Part shown: positions 45,456 to 55,800 of the stretch, one piece after another
Numbering within the stretch: position 1 is the first letter of the stretch
Layout of the letters: every line of letters starts with the position of its first letter
Assembly: GCF_003026365.1 (NCBI RefSeq)
Contig: NZ_PYOM01000007.1
Coordinates: 1-64,000, forward strand
Length of the DNA stretch: 64,000 nucleotides
Direction of reading: 5' to 3'
Source of the DNA: Photobacterium angustum
GTDB lineage: Bacteria > Pseudomonadota > Gammaproteobacteria > Enterobacterales > Vibrionaceae
Notes under the pieces: model-generated
What the model was told of the DNA's origin: nothing
The model's input: the letters and a program-made list of their open reading frames with translations, nothing else
The model's database searches: none
Program-made: the position numbers and the translations under genes

Positions 45456-45836
45456 CTATGCCATGAAATGCGTTAAGAACTGGGTAATTGGCTCTAGGTA
45501 ATTTTGAAATAGTACCAATGAAACCAAACCACTGAGCACTACCCAGATAAGCCCAAAACGAAGACTGACGACTGTACAAACAATCGCTGCGAGTACTTTT
45601 GGGTTTTCAAGGTTAAAGGCAAAGTTTGAACCTTTACCTAAAATTTCTACAGCAATGATTGCAGGTAATACTGTTACAGGAACAAAGCGTAATGTTTTCT
45701 TAAAACGCTCCGACATATTAAAACGTCCAGCCATACCAATAACCGCGAAACGGATGATAAAAGTGGCTATAGCCATGACTAATGATAAGTAAATTACAAA
45801 TTCATTACTTAGAGCGATATGTGCGTGAGAATCCAT
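45456..45836 (-). CDS. azlD: AzlD-family small transporter subunit, copy 2
   Basis: 126 aa, nearly identical in protein to copy 1 (only a few conservative changes such as VISGLISLVIF to VLSGLVSLVLF). The DNA shows many silent changes, so this gene has diverged for some time since the duplication and stayed under purifying selection. Same 14-base gap after azlC. Confidence 0.9.
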   Translation of the reverse strand: MDSHAHIALSNEFVIYLSLVMAIATFIIRFAVIGMAGRFNMSERFKKTLRFVPVTVLPAIIAVEILGKGSNFAFNLENPKVLAAIVCTVVSLRFGLIWVVLSGLVSLVLFQNYLEPITQFLTHFMA

Positions 45837-45850
45837 AATAATAGCCCTTA

Positions 45851-46615
45851 TTATTTGTGGTTGCTTTGGTTGGTTGAGTGTTTTTGTTCTTTTTCGATTT
45901 CGTGACGAACTTCTTCTTTCAGCTCGGCTTCCATACGCTCTGTTGATAAATCCATTTTATAACCAGCGTATACACCAACGATTGCCGCAACAACAAGACC
46001 TAAAGAGTAAGGTAAGCCTGATAATAAGATGCCTGTAACGGTAGCAACAACGGCTGCCACAATACACTCACGTTTTTTAACTTGTGGAATAACGATAGCT
46101 ATAAAGGCAGCTACCATCGCAAAATCTAAGCCGTAGTCAGCAATATGAGGGAAAGAAGAACCAATCACAGCACCACAGAAATCAGCAACAACCCAGTTAA
46201 CCCAAAAACCAAACATTGCAGCTAAATAAAACCAATGACGACCAGGTTTTTCTTCTTTCATTCCACCGACGGTTGCAGCATAGACTTCATCGGTTAAACC
46301 ATAGGCCATTAATGCACGTGTTGGCATTGAGTACTCTTTTACATATTCGGATAGTGAGGCACTGTATAAAACGTGGCGTAAGTTAATTACAAAGGTAGTT
46401 AACGCAATCACAATTAATTCAGTTGATGATTGAATAAGGCCGAGTGCCACCATTTGCGCGGATCCTGCAAAAACAGTCAGTGACCATAACGTACTTTGTA
46501 GTACGTCCATACCAGCATTAATACTGATAGCCCCGACAATAAATGAGAAAGGGAAAGCGCCAACGCAGAGCGGAAATATTGCCTTTAAGCCTGCTTGTAT
46601 AAGTTGTTTTTTCAT
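45851..46615 (-). CDS. azlC: AzlC-family transporter subunit, copy 2
   Basis: 254 aa. The start is ATG 46615 (MKKQLIQAGLKAIFPLCVGA), as in copy 1. The frame is open further upstream by chance, but that extension is AT-rich and not seen in copy 1. Helices match copy 1. The C-terminal tail differs (EKEQKHSTNQSNHK against EKEDKEQNNTQPINAIAE). Divergent from ridA copy 2. Confidence 0.9.
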   Translation of the reverse strand: MKKQLIQAGLKAIFPLCVGAFPFSFIVGAISINAGMDVLQSTLWSLTVFAGSAQMVALGLIQSSTELIVIALTTFVINLRHVLYSASLSEYVKEYSMPTRALMAYGLTDEVYAATVGGMKEEKPGRHWFYLAAMFGFWVNWVVADFCGAVIGSSFPHIADYGLDFAMVAAFIAIVIPQVKKRECIVAAVVATVTGILLSGLPYSLGLVVAAIVGVYAGYKMDLSTERMEAELKEEVRHEIEKEQKHSTNQSNHK

Positions 46616-46952
46616 GTTGAGCCTATTTAGTATGTCATTTATGAAAAAAAAGTTGCGTGTTTTGTTTGTTTTTATAATGTTTACGCTGTTTCTTCTTTGA
46701 GAAATATATTTCAAAACGCCATTTTATTCAAATTTATTTGGATTGATTTGTAAGGTGAAAATTGTTAAATGGTATTTTATCTCGCTCTTTTCTCTTGTAT
46801 TTTATTGTTTTTGTTTGGTTTTATTATCAGGTGATCGTTTTTGGTTTATTTTCAATCAAAAATGATCGATGATTTATTTGCAATTTAATTTGCAGTTAGT
46901 GGATTTGTATGATTAAAATGAATTTGAATTTTCGATAGCGAGATAAAAAATC
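46616..46952. promoter_or_regulatory. Divergent control region between azlC and ridA, copy 2
   Basis: Mostly unlike copy 1 in sequence except the last 40 bases before ridA. It keeps TGCAATTTAATTTGCA (46879-46894), with two TGCA centres 12 bases apart and 62 bases from the ridA ATG. Confidence 0.45.
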
Positions 46953-47333
46953 ATGACAAAAGTAATCACATCTAAATCAGCACCAGACGCAATTGGCCCT
47001 TACTCTCACGGTAATGCATTTGGTGAACTAATTTTTACTTCTGGTCAATTACCAGTATGTAAAGAGAAAGGTGGCATTGTGGATGGTGGTATTGCAGAAC
47101 AATCTCGCCAGTCATTAGTTAACTTACGCTCTGTTCTTGAAGCGGGCGGCGGTGATATGGATACGGTTTTAAAAACAACATGTTACCTAGCAAATATTGA
47201 AGACTTTGCTGCTTTCAATGCTGTTTATGCTGATTTCTTTAAAACAGAGTGCCCTGCTCGTAGCTGTTTCGCAGTGAAAGATTTACCAATGGGTGCGCTT
47301 GTAGAAATCGAAGCGATTGCACATCGTAAATAA
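46953..47333 (+). CDS. ridA: RidA-family enamine/imine deaminase, copy 2
   Basis: 126 aa, identical to copy 1 except Asp for Asn in the IVDGGIAEQ segment. The DNA differs at only about six positions over 381 bases, far fewer than in the flanking azl genes. That low divergence is the signature of recent gene conversion or of a shared recombination tract. Same operon layout with cdsB, gap 46 bp. Confidence 0.95.
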   Translation: MTKVITSKSAPDAIGPYSHGNAFGELIFTSGQLPVCKEKGGIVDGGIAEQSRQSLVNLRSVLEAGGGDMDTVLKTTCYLANIEDFAAFNAVYADFFKTECPARSCFAVKDLPMGALVEIEAIAHRK

Positions 47334-47379
47334 TTAGATTTGAGTTTAAGAATAAATATAAAACCGTTAGGGGCTACAC

Positions 47380-48669
47380 ATGAAGACACAATGGCAGCAA
47401 TACAAAAACATTATTAATACAGTTGTTAAACCAGCATTTGGTTGTACAGAACCTATTTCAGCGGCTTATGCATCAGCTGTTGTAGCAGAGTTACTTGGTC
47501 GCGATCCTGAAGAGTTAGACGTGAAAGTTTCAGATAACCTATTTAAAAACTCAATGGGTGTTTTTGTTCCTGGCACGGGTCGTATTGGTTTGCCTATTGC
47601 TTCAGCAGCAGGTGCTATTGGTGGTAACCCTAATGGTGGTTTAGAAGTTCTGGTCAACATTACTCCAGAGCACGTAGAAAAAGCACAACAACTGATTGAC
47701 GCAGGTAAAGTGACTGCAGGTCGTAAAGATGTTGAAGAATTTATCTACTGTGAAGTAACGGCGAAAGCCGGTGATGATGTAGCAGTAGTTGAAATTAGCG
47801 GTGGTCATACACAAGTAGTTAAGAAGACACTTAACGGTAAAGTGGTCTTTGACTTAAGCTCTGACACAAGTTCAGCAGAGAAACCAAAATCAACAGCGTC
47901 AGTATGTGAAGGAGTAGATATCTCGCTAAAAGGTATTTATGACTTCGCCACTCAAGTTGAGTTTGAAGAAATTGCATTTATGGTTGAGGCGTATAACTTA
48001 ACGGTAGCGTTATCAAACGAAGGTTTAGAAAATGAGTATGGCTTACAAATTGGCCGTACTTTTAAAAAGCACATTGAAAGTGGCTTAGTTGGTAATAGTT
48101 TAACTAACCGTGCAATTATGCGATCAGCAGCCGCTTCAGATGCGCGTATGGGCGGTGCAACATTACCAGCAATGAGTAACTACGGTAGTGGTAACCAAGG
48201 TATTTGTGCATCAATGCCTGTGATTGAATTTGCAAGTCATTACGAAGCAAGCGAAGAGACAATGACACGTGCACTTATCATGAGTCACTTAGCAGCAGTG
48301 TATATGAAATCGTTCTACCCACCATTATCACCATTCTGTGGTTGTGCGGTCACAAGTTCAGCGGCAGCGATGGCTATGACTTACCTTGCAGGTGGTACTT
48401 TTGAGCAATCTTGCATGGCAATTCAAAATACACTGAGTGATACCACTGGCATGTTCTGTGATGGTGCTAAATCGACTTGTGCGATGAAAGTTAAGAGCTC
48501 TACAAGCTCAGCTGTGATGAGTACATTAATGGCGTTAGATTACAATGAAGCTCGTTGTCAGGGTATTGTTGCTGATGACGTAGAAAAAACCATCCGTAAT
48601 GTTGGTAAAATGGTACGTGAAGGTATGGCAAATACAGACAAAGTTATCATTGAGATCATGTCTGCATAA
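47380..48669 (+). CDS. cdsB: L-cysteine desulfidase / CdsB-CyuA (UPF0597) family, copy 2
   Basis: 429 aa. The cluster cysteines are conserved as in copy 1, and an extra Cys sits beside one of them ([11 protein letters not shown] where copy 1 has [11 protein letters not shown]). After about residue 155 the sequence departs from copy 1 (for example [20 protein letters not shown] against [20 protein letters not shown]). The two enzymes may thus differ in substrate choice or cluster stability. Both are full length with no damage. Confidence 0.9.
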   Translation: MKTQWQQYKNIINTVVKPAFGCTEPISAAYASAVVAELLGRDPEELDVKVSDNLFKNSMGVFVPGTGRIGLPIASAAGAIGGNPNGGLEVLVNITPEHVEKAQQLIDAGKVTAGRKDVEEFIYCEVTAKAGDDVAVVEISGGHTQVVKKTLNGKVVFDLSSDTSSAEKPKSTASVCEGVDISLKGIYDFATQVEFEEIAFMVEAYNLTVALSNEGLENEYGLQIGRTFKKHIESGLVGNSLTNRAIMRSAAASDARMGGATLPAMSNYGSGNQGICASMPVIEFASHYEASEETMTRALIMSHLAAVYMKSFYPPLSPFCGCAVTSSAAAMAMTYLAGGTFEQSCMAIQNTLSDTTGMFCDGAKSTCAMKVKSSTSSAVMSTLMALDYNEARCQGIVADDVEKTIRNVGKMVREGMANTDKVIIEIMSA

Positions 48670-48681
48670 TTGACTAATAAT

Positions 48682-48744
48682 TAAAAAAGAGCCATTGCTA
48701 TCAATCGTGTTTACAGTAAGCACGATTGAGCAATGGCTTTTTTT
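48682..48744 (+). terminator. Terminator after cdsB copy 2
   Basis: AAAAAAGAGCCATTGCT ... AGCAATGGCTTTTTTT, with inner ATCAATCGTG/CACGATTG pairing. Confidence 0.88.
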
Positions 48745-48888
48745 ATTCGTGGAAACTAACACTTTTTTGATGAATTCTTACTTACTTTCATATTTAAAGA
48801 AAAACGTAGATACTCTGGATATATTATTATTGATACAATAATAGCAATGAGATCATTGGGAACGTTATATTCAAATAGGGGATCAAGC

Positions 48889-49542
48889 GTGAATGAATTA
48901 ACCGAAAGCGATTACGATATCCTCCATGCGATGGAGAATATCGTTGATGGTATTGCTGCTATGTGGGGGGAGCATACAGAGGTGCTGCTACATAGTTTGG
49001 ATGCAAATAATCCATCAATTATTAAAATTGCGAATGGTCATATTACAGGGCGTGAAGTTGGTGCGCCAATCACGAATATTGCGTTAGTGAAGCTGAATGA
49101 AGGTAAAGATGTTTCTGATGCTTACATTACCAAAAGTCCTGATGGTAAAACATTGCGCTCGTTAACAACCATTATTCGAAATAAAGAAAATAAAGCAATT
49201 GGTATGTTATGCGTAAATTCTAATCTAGATGCACCGTTTCAGTCGATGATGCAAAGTTTGTTACCTAATATCCATTCGCACTTTGATTTTGGAGTAACCT
49301 CTGAAACCTTCGCAAGAAACAGTGATGAAATGATGCATAGTTCAATTGAGAATGTACGTGAACAAGTTGTCAATGATAGCAGTATTCCACCATCGAAAAA
49401 AAGCCGTGAGATAGTAACGCGTTTGCATGAATTAGGCATTTTTGATTTAAAAGATAGTGCACAAATTGCAGCGAAAGGATTGGATATATCTATTCATACA
49501 ATCTATCGCTATCTTCGTGAAATTCGTGCCCACGAGGTATGA
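48889..49542 (+). CDS. YheO-like PAS / helix-turn-helix transcriptional regulator, copy 2
   Basis: 217 aa. The start is GTG 48889 (reading VNELTESDYDILHAMENIVD), equivalent to the GTG of copy 1, with AGGGGA upstream; the ATG at 48847 is not supported by copy 1. PAS and helix-turn-helix regions are conserved. The recognition helix DISIHTIYRYLREIRAH is the same in both copies, so the two regulators probably bind the same operators. Confidence 0.88.
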   Translation: MNELTESDYDILHAMENIVDGIAAMWGEHTEVLLHSLDANNPSIIKIANGHITGREVGAPITNIALVKLNEGKDVSDAYITKSPDGKTLRSLTTIIRNKENKAIGMLCVNSNLDAPFQSMMQSLLPNIHSHFDFGVTSETFARNSDEMMHSSIENVREQVVNDSSIPPSKKSREIVTRLHELGIFDLKDSAQIAAKGLDISIHTIYRYLREIRAHEV

Positions 49543-49591
49543 TATAGACATTGTGAATGTCCTTTTTAATATGCCTTCAGGTAATTTCTTC

Positions 49592-49625
49592 GGAGGCGTA
49601 TAAACCTATTCCAGCCTCCTTTTTT
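49592..49625 (+). terminator. Terminator of YheO-like gene, copy 2
   Basis: GGAGGC / GCCTCC with a 16-nt loop, followed by TTTTTT. Confidence 0.75.
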
Positions 49626-49877
49626 ATGTCTCTTGTTTTTAGTCTTAAGTTTTACAATACCAATATTTTCTATTCGTACTTTCCTCCGGTTTTAATATTC
49701 TATTAAAATTTTGTTCACATCAAAAAACTCTACAACAAATTTGCGAATTAAGAATATTACTAAAATTGAGAATATCCTTTTCTCCTTTTCATTTAATTTC
49801 AATAGGTTAATTGCTGGCATTCTTTTTGCCTACTAAATATAAGCTATTTATTGGTCTCATATTTAGAGGAGAAATCA
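49626..49877 (+). promoter_or_regulatory. Upstream region of the giant surface-protein gene
   Basis: About 250 AT-rich bases with GAGGAG (49866-49871) placed 6-7 bases before ATG 49878. No distinct operator was seen. Confidence 0.45.
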
Positions 49878-52800
49878 ATGTCGGTAAAATTATTACCAAC
49901 AATATTATTGTTTTTTTCTCTTTTGGCTTTGATTTTTTCGTCTCCAGTTAAAGCCGGGCATTCAAATCACGGTGATATGCGCTGGAAGTTTTGTTTTTTC
50001 AATGAAGGGCGTGATATTCCCGCTGGGGTAACAGTACCGTGGGAATTCCATGTTTTTGAATATCAAGCAATGGATACTGATTTTTGTACGATGGATGATC
50101 GTAATTGGTATTGGGATAGCACAATGGGAGGAGGTCATGATATAGAAGGACCGATACCAAGTGGTACAGTGAAGTGCTCAAATAATCGTATTTCTCATGA
50201 GATAAACGTCAATGGTTCTGTGCGCGCGTATGTTGCTGGTCGTCATGTGGGGTGGAGCTTTAATGGAGAAGGTTCGCATAATGAGTGGTGGCATGATTTC
50301 ACTAAATGGGAAACCAACTGTAATAACGACGGTAACCCAATAGAATTTTTCGATGACCATTCGATGCTTGATAACCAATATCATTCTGAAAGTGATATTG
50401 ATCGAGATACCATCAAATATTGGCCAAACTATACGGCTTATGATGAGGGTGACGATTACCCGCGAGCCGAAGATACTGGAAATAATTATCACGGTGATGG
50501 AAAAGACGATATAGATGATCCTTATCATATGTTTATCACTGTCTTTGATACATTTTCAGGGTATGAACTTTGGGACTTATCTGATGCGCCATCTCCTTAT
50601 GTGACAGATCCAAATAGTGGTGGTCCCTCTCACAAATTGTATGATCAAGATAACGATGGTGTTACTGATTTACGATTAGGGTCGTGTTGGGATGGTGATG
50701 ATTGGATCAGCGATGGCGTAACCTTAAATAGTTCGGCGACCTCTGACGATAATCAAGCTGGTTACTCCATCAATGGCACCTGTTCTGGTACTGATACAGA
50801 TGATGGTGTTACTTTCCCATCTGGTACAACCTTTGAAAAAGGAGGTAATATAGAGTTTATCGTTAATTGGTCTTACGACAGTGATGCCCCTGGTGTTAAT
50901 ACAGACTATGGTATCGCCGCTGTTTGGATCGATTACGATAAAGATAACGATTTTTCCGATGCGAATTGGGTTTTATTAAGTTATCCGAGATTTGATGTTT
51001 ATCCTTCTAACAACACAGGACTCAACTCACTTGCAATACCTGAATCTGCGCTAACAGGTGATGTTTATCTCCGAGTAAGAATTTGTGTTGAAGATGCCGC
51101 TAGTCAGTGTACTCAGCAATTGATGTCTCCAAATGCTCCCTATCTTTCTGGTGAGGTTGAAGATTACAAAATTACTATCGTAGAGAGTGCTGATTATGGT
51201 GACGCACCTGATACGACTTCAGGCACAGGTACTAACGATTACCAAACTTTATCAGAAAATTCAGGCGCTTCTCATCTAAAAAAGGATATTGATAATGATG
51301 GTACAGTAGATTTAATGCTTGGTACCAGTTGGGATACTGATAATGGGACGTTACAAAATGCCGATGCAACAGCAGACGATAATAATGGCTCTGATGATGA
51401 AGACGGTATTGCTTTAAATAGCTCTGTACGAGCAGGGCAAACAGAATATATTACGATTACAACGACGAAAGACTTCGATTCAGGGTTAAACGGTTTACAA
51501 GTTTATGCTTGGGCTGATTGGAATCAAAATGGTGTTTGGGAAAATAGTGAAAAAATAGTAGATAGACCCTCAGCTGTAGCAGGTAGTCAAGCATACGCTT
51601 TTACAATACCAACGGGAGCAATGGTTGGAAATACATTCATCCGTGTTAGAACCTGTTCTAGTGACACTTCATGTAACTCTCCAACAGGTAGTGCTGATGA
51701 TGGTGAGGTTGAAGACCAAAAAATTCAAGTACTTTCCATCTATTCTTGTGACCTCTCACCGCTCAATGATGCAATACCAAACGCTAGTCATGGTAGTCCG
51801 ATTACTAATACTGTTATTTCAAGCTCGCCATTAGTATTAAAACATCTAGTGACAGGGGGGGTTGCATTACAAAAAGACGGACAGAGGCAAAGCTATGCTT
51901 ATAACAACATAGGTTGTGGCTCTACAGCTCCTTTCTTGTGGTTATCTGATGGAAACTCATCATCAGGAAATAGCTGTGGTGCGAGTCAAATGAGAGGCTT
52001 TACTATAACCGGCGTGACAGGTTCAGGGGCTGCACTAGACCCTTTCACTGTTTGGTCTACACGGTACTGGGATAGAAATAGTAATAATAATTATGATGGT
52101 AATGATATTCGTGTAACCACACGCATTAGTTATGTTGCTGGTGAGCTTTTCTATGATACGAAATTTTTGCTTGAGTCAGCTAACGGTTCGAATACAAATA
52201 ATATTTTAGTATCTGTTGGCTTTGATACGTACTTAAGCGGTGGAGATAATGGGGGCGCGTTTGCTGTCCCTTATAATTCAGCCAACTATCAACCTGATGG
52301 TTCCGGTCAATATAATGTTGTTGGTGTAACAAAAAATTATTCTAATAGTGACCAGTTTATGGGGTATCTGAAGTTAGATACGTCTTGGGTCAATTACTTC
52401 TCAGGACGGTATAGCAGTCCTAAAAATTTGTTGAAGAGTAGTCCTTATACATTAAACAATGAGTTGAATACGAATGTAAATACCGATAATGGTATTGCTG
52501 TTCAGTGGAACTTTGGCGCCGTTAATATGTGTGAGGAGCACAATGTTAGAATGCTCTTCTCAACACTTGGTGAAGCTGTTGTTCATGCTTTTGAAAATGA
52601 CCTTGGCGATGCTCCTGATCCAAATAGTGGAACAGGTACGGGGAATTATCAGACGACCGCGGCAAATGGTGGTCCTGCTCATAGAAAGTATGACTACGAT
52701 AATGATGGGCAGGTTGATTTAATCTTAGGGGATATTTGGGATAACGATTTAGGTACATTACAAAGTGCGACAGCCAACGCCGATGATGAAGATGGTGCTG

Positions 52801-55800
52801 ATGATGAAGATGGCGTGACCTTCCCTGCGATATTCAAGGCTGGGCAAACGATGTCTGTTAATGTGAAAGTATCTCGTGATCCTCAAACTAATTTATCAGG
52901 CGTTTATGTTAAAGGTTGGGTAGACTGGAATCAAAACGGTGTGTTTGATAATAGCTCAGAAGTGATTTTTTCTGCTGGTGATACAGGTAACGCCTCTAGT
53001 CTAATCGGTACTAATACTTTTTCTGTCAACGTTCCCAATAATGCTCTAAGTGGAAACACGTATATGCGTGTAAGGGTATGTTCTCAAACTGCAGGCTGCC
53101 AAAATACGATGATAGATACTGGCAGTGTAAGTGATGGTGAGGTTGAAGATTATTTAATTACAGTAGAGCCAACCAGCATTTCTGGGTATGTTTTTAACGA
53201 TGATGGATTCGGTGGTGGTGTTGAAAACAATACCATAAAAGACGGTTTTGAAGCTGGTATCAGTGGTATTGGCGTAACACTTTATAATCAAACTCAGAAT
53301 AGTTGTTTGTTTGTTCAAACGTCTAATGGAAATACAGATCAAAATAATGATGGCGTTGTTGATGATTTAGATAAAGGGTACTTTGAATTTGAGATTACCC
53401 CGGGTGATACCTATTTTCTTTATGAGACAGCACCTCTGACTGTAGCGCCAAATTGTGGGGCAGGCCCTCCTTCTCAAGGCACGGTTGTTGATGGAACAAC
53501 CATCACAAATGCTCAAATAAGAGACCCCTCTGGGTATATATCGACGTCACCTAATGTGATTGAATTAGGAACGGTCAATGATGATTTATCGAATCAAAAT
53601 TTTGCCGATAAGGCATATCAATTTACATTTGGAGTCTGCTCTTCAGAAGCGTATCTGTTTAAAAATGACCCATCAGATATGTATGAAATTAGCCTATTAA
53701 ATGGTACCGAAACTGTAGTAAATAATACTCAGGATATAGTTATTACTGGTGTCGGCCATAGTGTTAGGCAGAATATTTTATGGGGTATGAATGATGGCGA
53801 TATTATTGCGATTGATCGTTCAGGAAGTGAGATCTTTAGGTTTGACGTACCTGGTATTTTTTGGTCAGCAAACAACTCTAATAATCAAATTCAATATTTA
53901 GCGGGTGATGTAACTGACGATGATATATTGATCATGATGGATTCAAAAAATAATGGCCGTCGTGTTCATTTCTTTGATGTAAACCCAAACTCTCCAACCT
54001 ATAAAACTCAGCTAGGTATGAGCGGCACACTTGGTCCTCTGGAGCTTGGTGATATTGCTATAAATCCAATAGATAACTCAATTTGGACTATTAGATGGTA
54101 CAACATGACGCTCTTTAGGATCGACGTCAATCTGAATAATTATACGGCATCAAAAACCTCGATGGGTTCAATTAATAATATACCTCGAGGAGGAAATAGT
54201 GATGGTCCGGGGGCTCTTTATTTTGATGATAATGGCTCACTATATGCGAGTATTAACGGTACAGGTGAATTGTGGAGTATTGACATTTCCTCACCAGCTT
54301 CACCAAACTTAAACGCACAGCTAGTTGGAAACGGTGTAACTGCAACGATTAACGATGGTGCTCGATGCCGATATGCTGAAACCACTTCCATAGTCACTAC
54401 TGATACATATAGTCAGCTTTCTGGTTATGTTTTTGAGGATGATGGTAATGGCGGTGGTGTTGCTGACAATGGTACAAAAGAGAGTAATGAAAACGGTATA
54501 GCTGGCGTAAATGTTCTCATTTATGAATATGACCCGAGTAACGGAAATAGAAGTTGTTATACGGTGTCAACAAGTGATGGGTCTTTTGATGTCGATATCG
54601 GTTACTGGAGTAAAACAGTAACTAACGGGCATGAATACACTGTTTTTGAGGCCGGACAACTTACCTCTGCACCTGATTGTAGTAGTGGCCCACCAACATT
54701 TGGTACCGTTAGTACGCTTGATGGCTCAGTAAGTAATAGTTCTATTTCTGATCTAAGCGGATATATTTCTACATCAACAAATACAATTTCTCTTGGCACA
54801 GTGACAAGTGAGCAATCAAATGTAAATTTTGCTGACAAAATAGTATCAAACCCATTCTCATCATGCCCAGTTAAAGCATATACAGCCCTTAATAACGCTC
54901 CGAATAATCAATGGGGGCTGTTAGGTATGCAAACGGGATTGATATCGCCATCACCGATTGACGAACCTTTTTCTGCCTTAGGCTTTAGTATGCGTCAACA
55001 AGTGATTTGGGGAGTAAACAATACGACAAATACGATTCAGGCTTTAGACGCTAACGGAGCGGTCATCGCAAACCTCAGCGGTGTTTCAATTACCTCTGGT
55101 GAAATAACTGGGGGGGATGTCACCAATGATGATGTATTAATACTCACAGTAAGTGACAACACGTCAACAACGATTTATCTATACGATGTTAATCCAGCCT
55201 CTGAAAATTATTTACAACGTATTGGTAGTCAGAACTCCAGTTCATCAAATATATTTCATGATATAGCGATTTCTCGCACGGGGGAAATTTATGCTGTTTT
55301 TGTTAATGGACAAGTAAATAGAATAACGATTAACTTTACTACGGGGACTTTTACCACATCAAGCGTGGGTAGCCTCTCTAACAGCTTTAATCGAGACTTT
55401 GATTCTTTGTTTATCGATGTCGACGATAACTTATATGGATTAAGTGGGGCTGTAAATGGTGGTAATGGTAATGGAACGTCAACCATGGATATGGTTTGTT
55501 TCCAAGCCAGTAATCCATCCTCGACGGCAGTTTTAGTTGGAACATCAACGGTATCTATAGATGATGTTTCTACTGATGGCGCATTATGTCGTTATGCGAG
55601 TGTACCTCCACCTAGACAAATTTCTGGTTATGTCTATGAAGACCAATTGACTCAAGATATTGATGGCGTTTCAAGGCAGAATGGGTCAAAAGATGCTGGT
55701 GAACCCGGCATATCGGGTGTGACTATTACTCTCTATGATTTAACTGATGATGTCTGTCAACAAACAACAACTGACGGTTCCGGCTATTATCAGTTCACCG

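Noticed and set aside
46616-46714. N-terminal extension of 33 codons on azlC copy 2
   Set aside because: Absent from copy 1, AT-rich, and the conserved MKKQLIQAG start at 46615 fits the family.
50178-50528. Minus-strand open frames within the giant gene, including 54602-54838 and 61121-61321
   Set aside because: They lie opposite clearly coding GEVED/SdrD-like sequence and have no ribosome sites or recognisable proteins.
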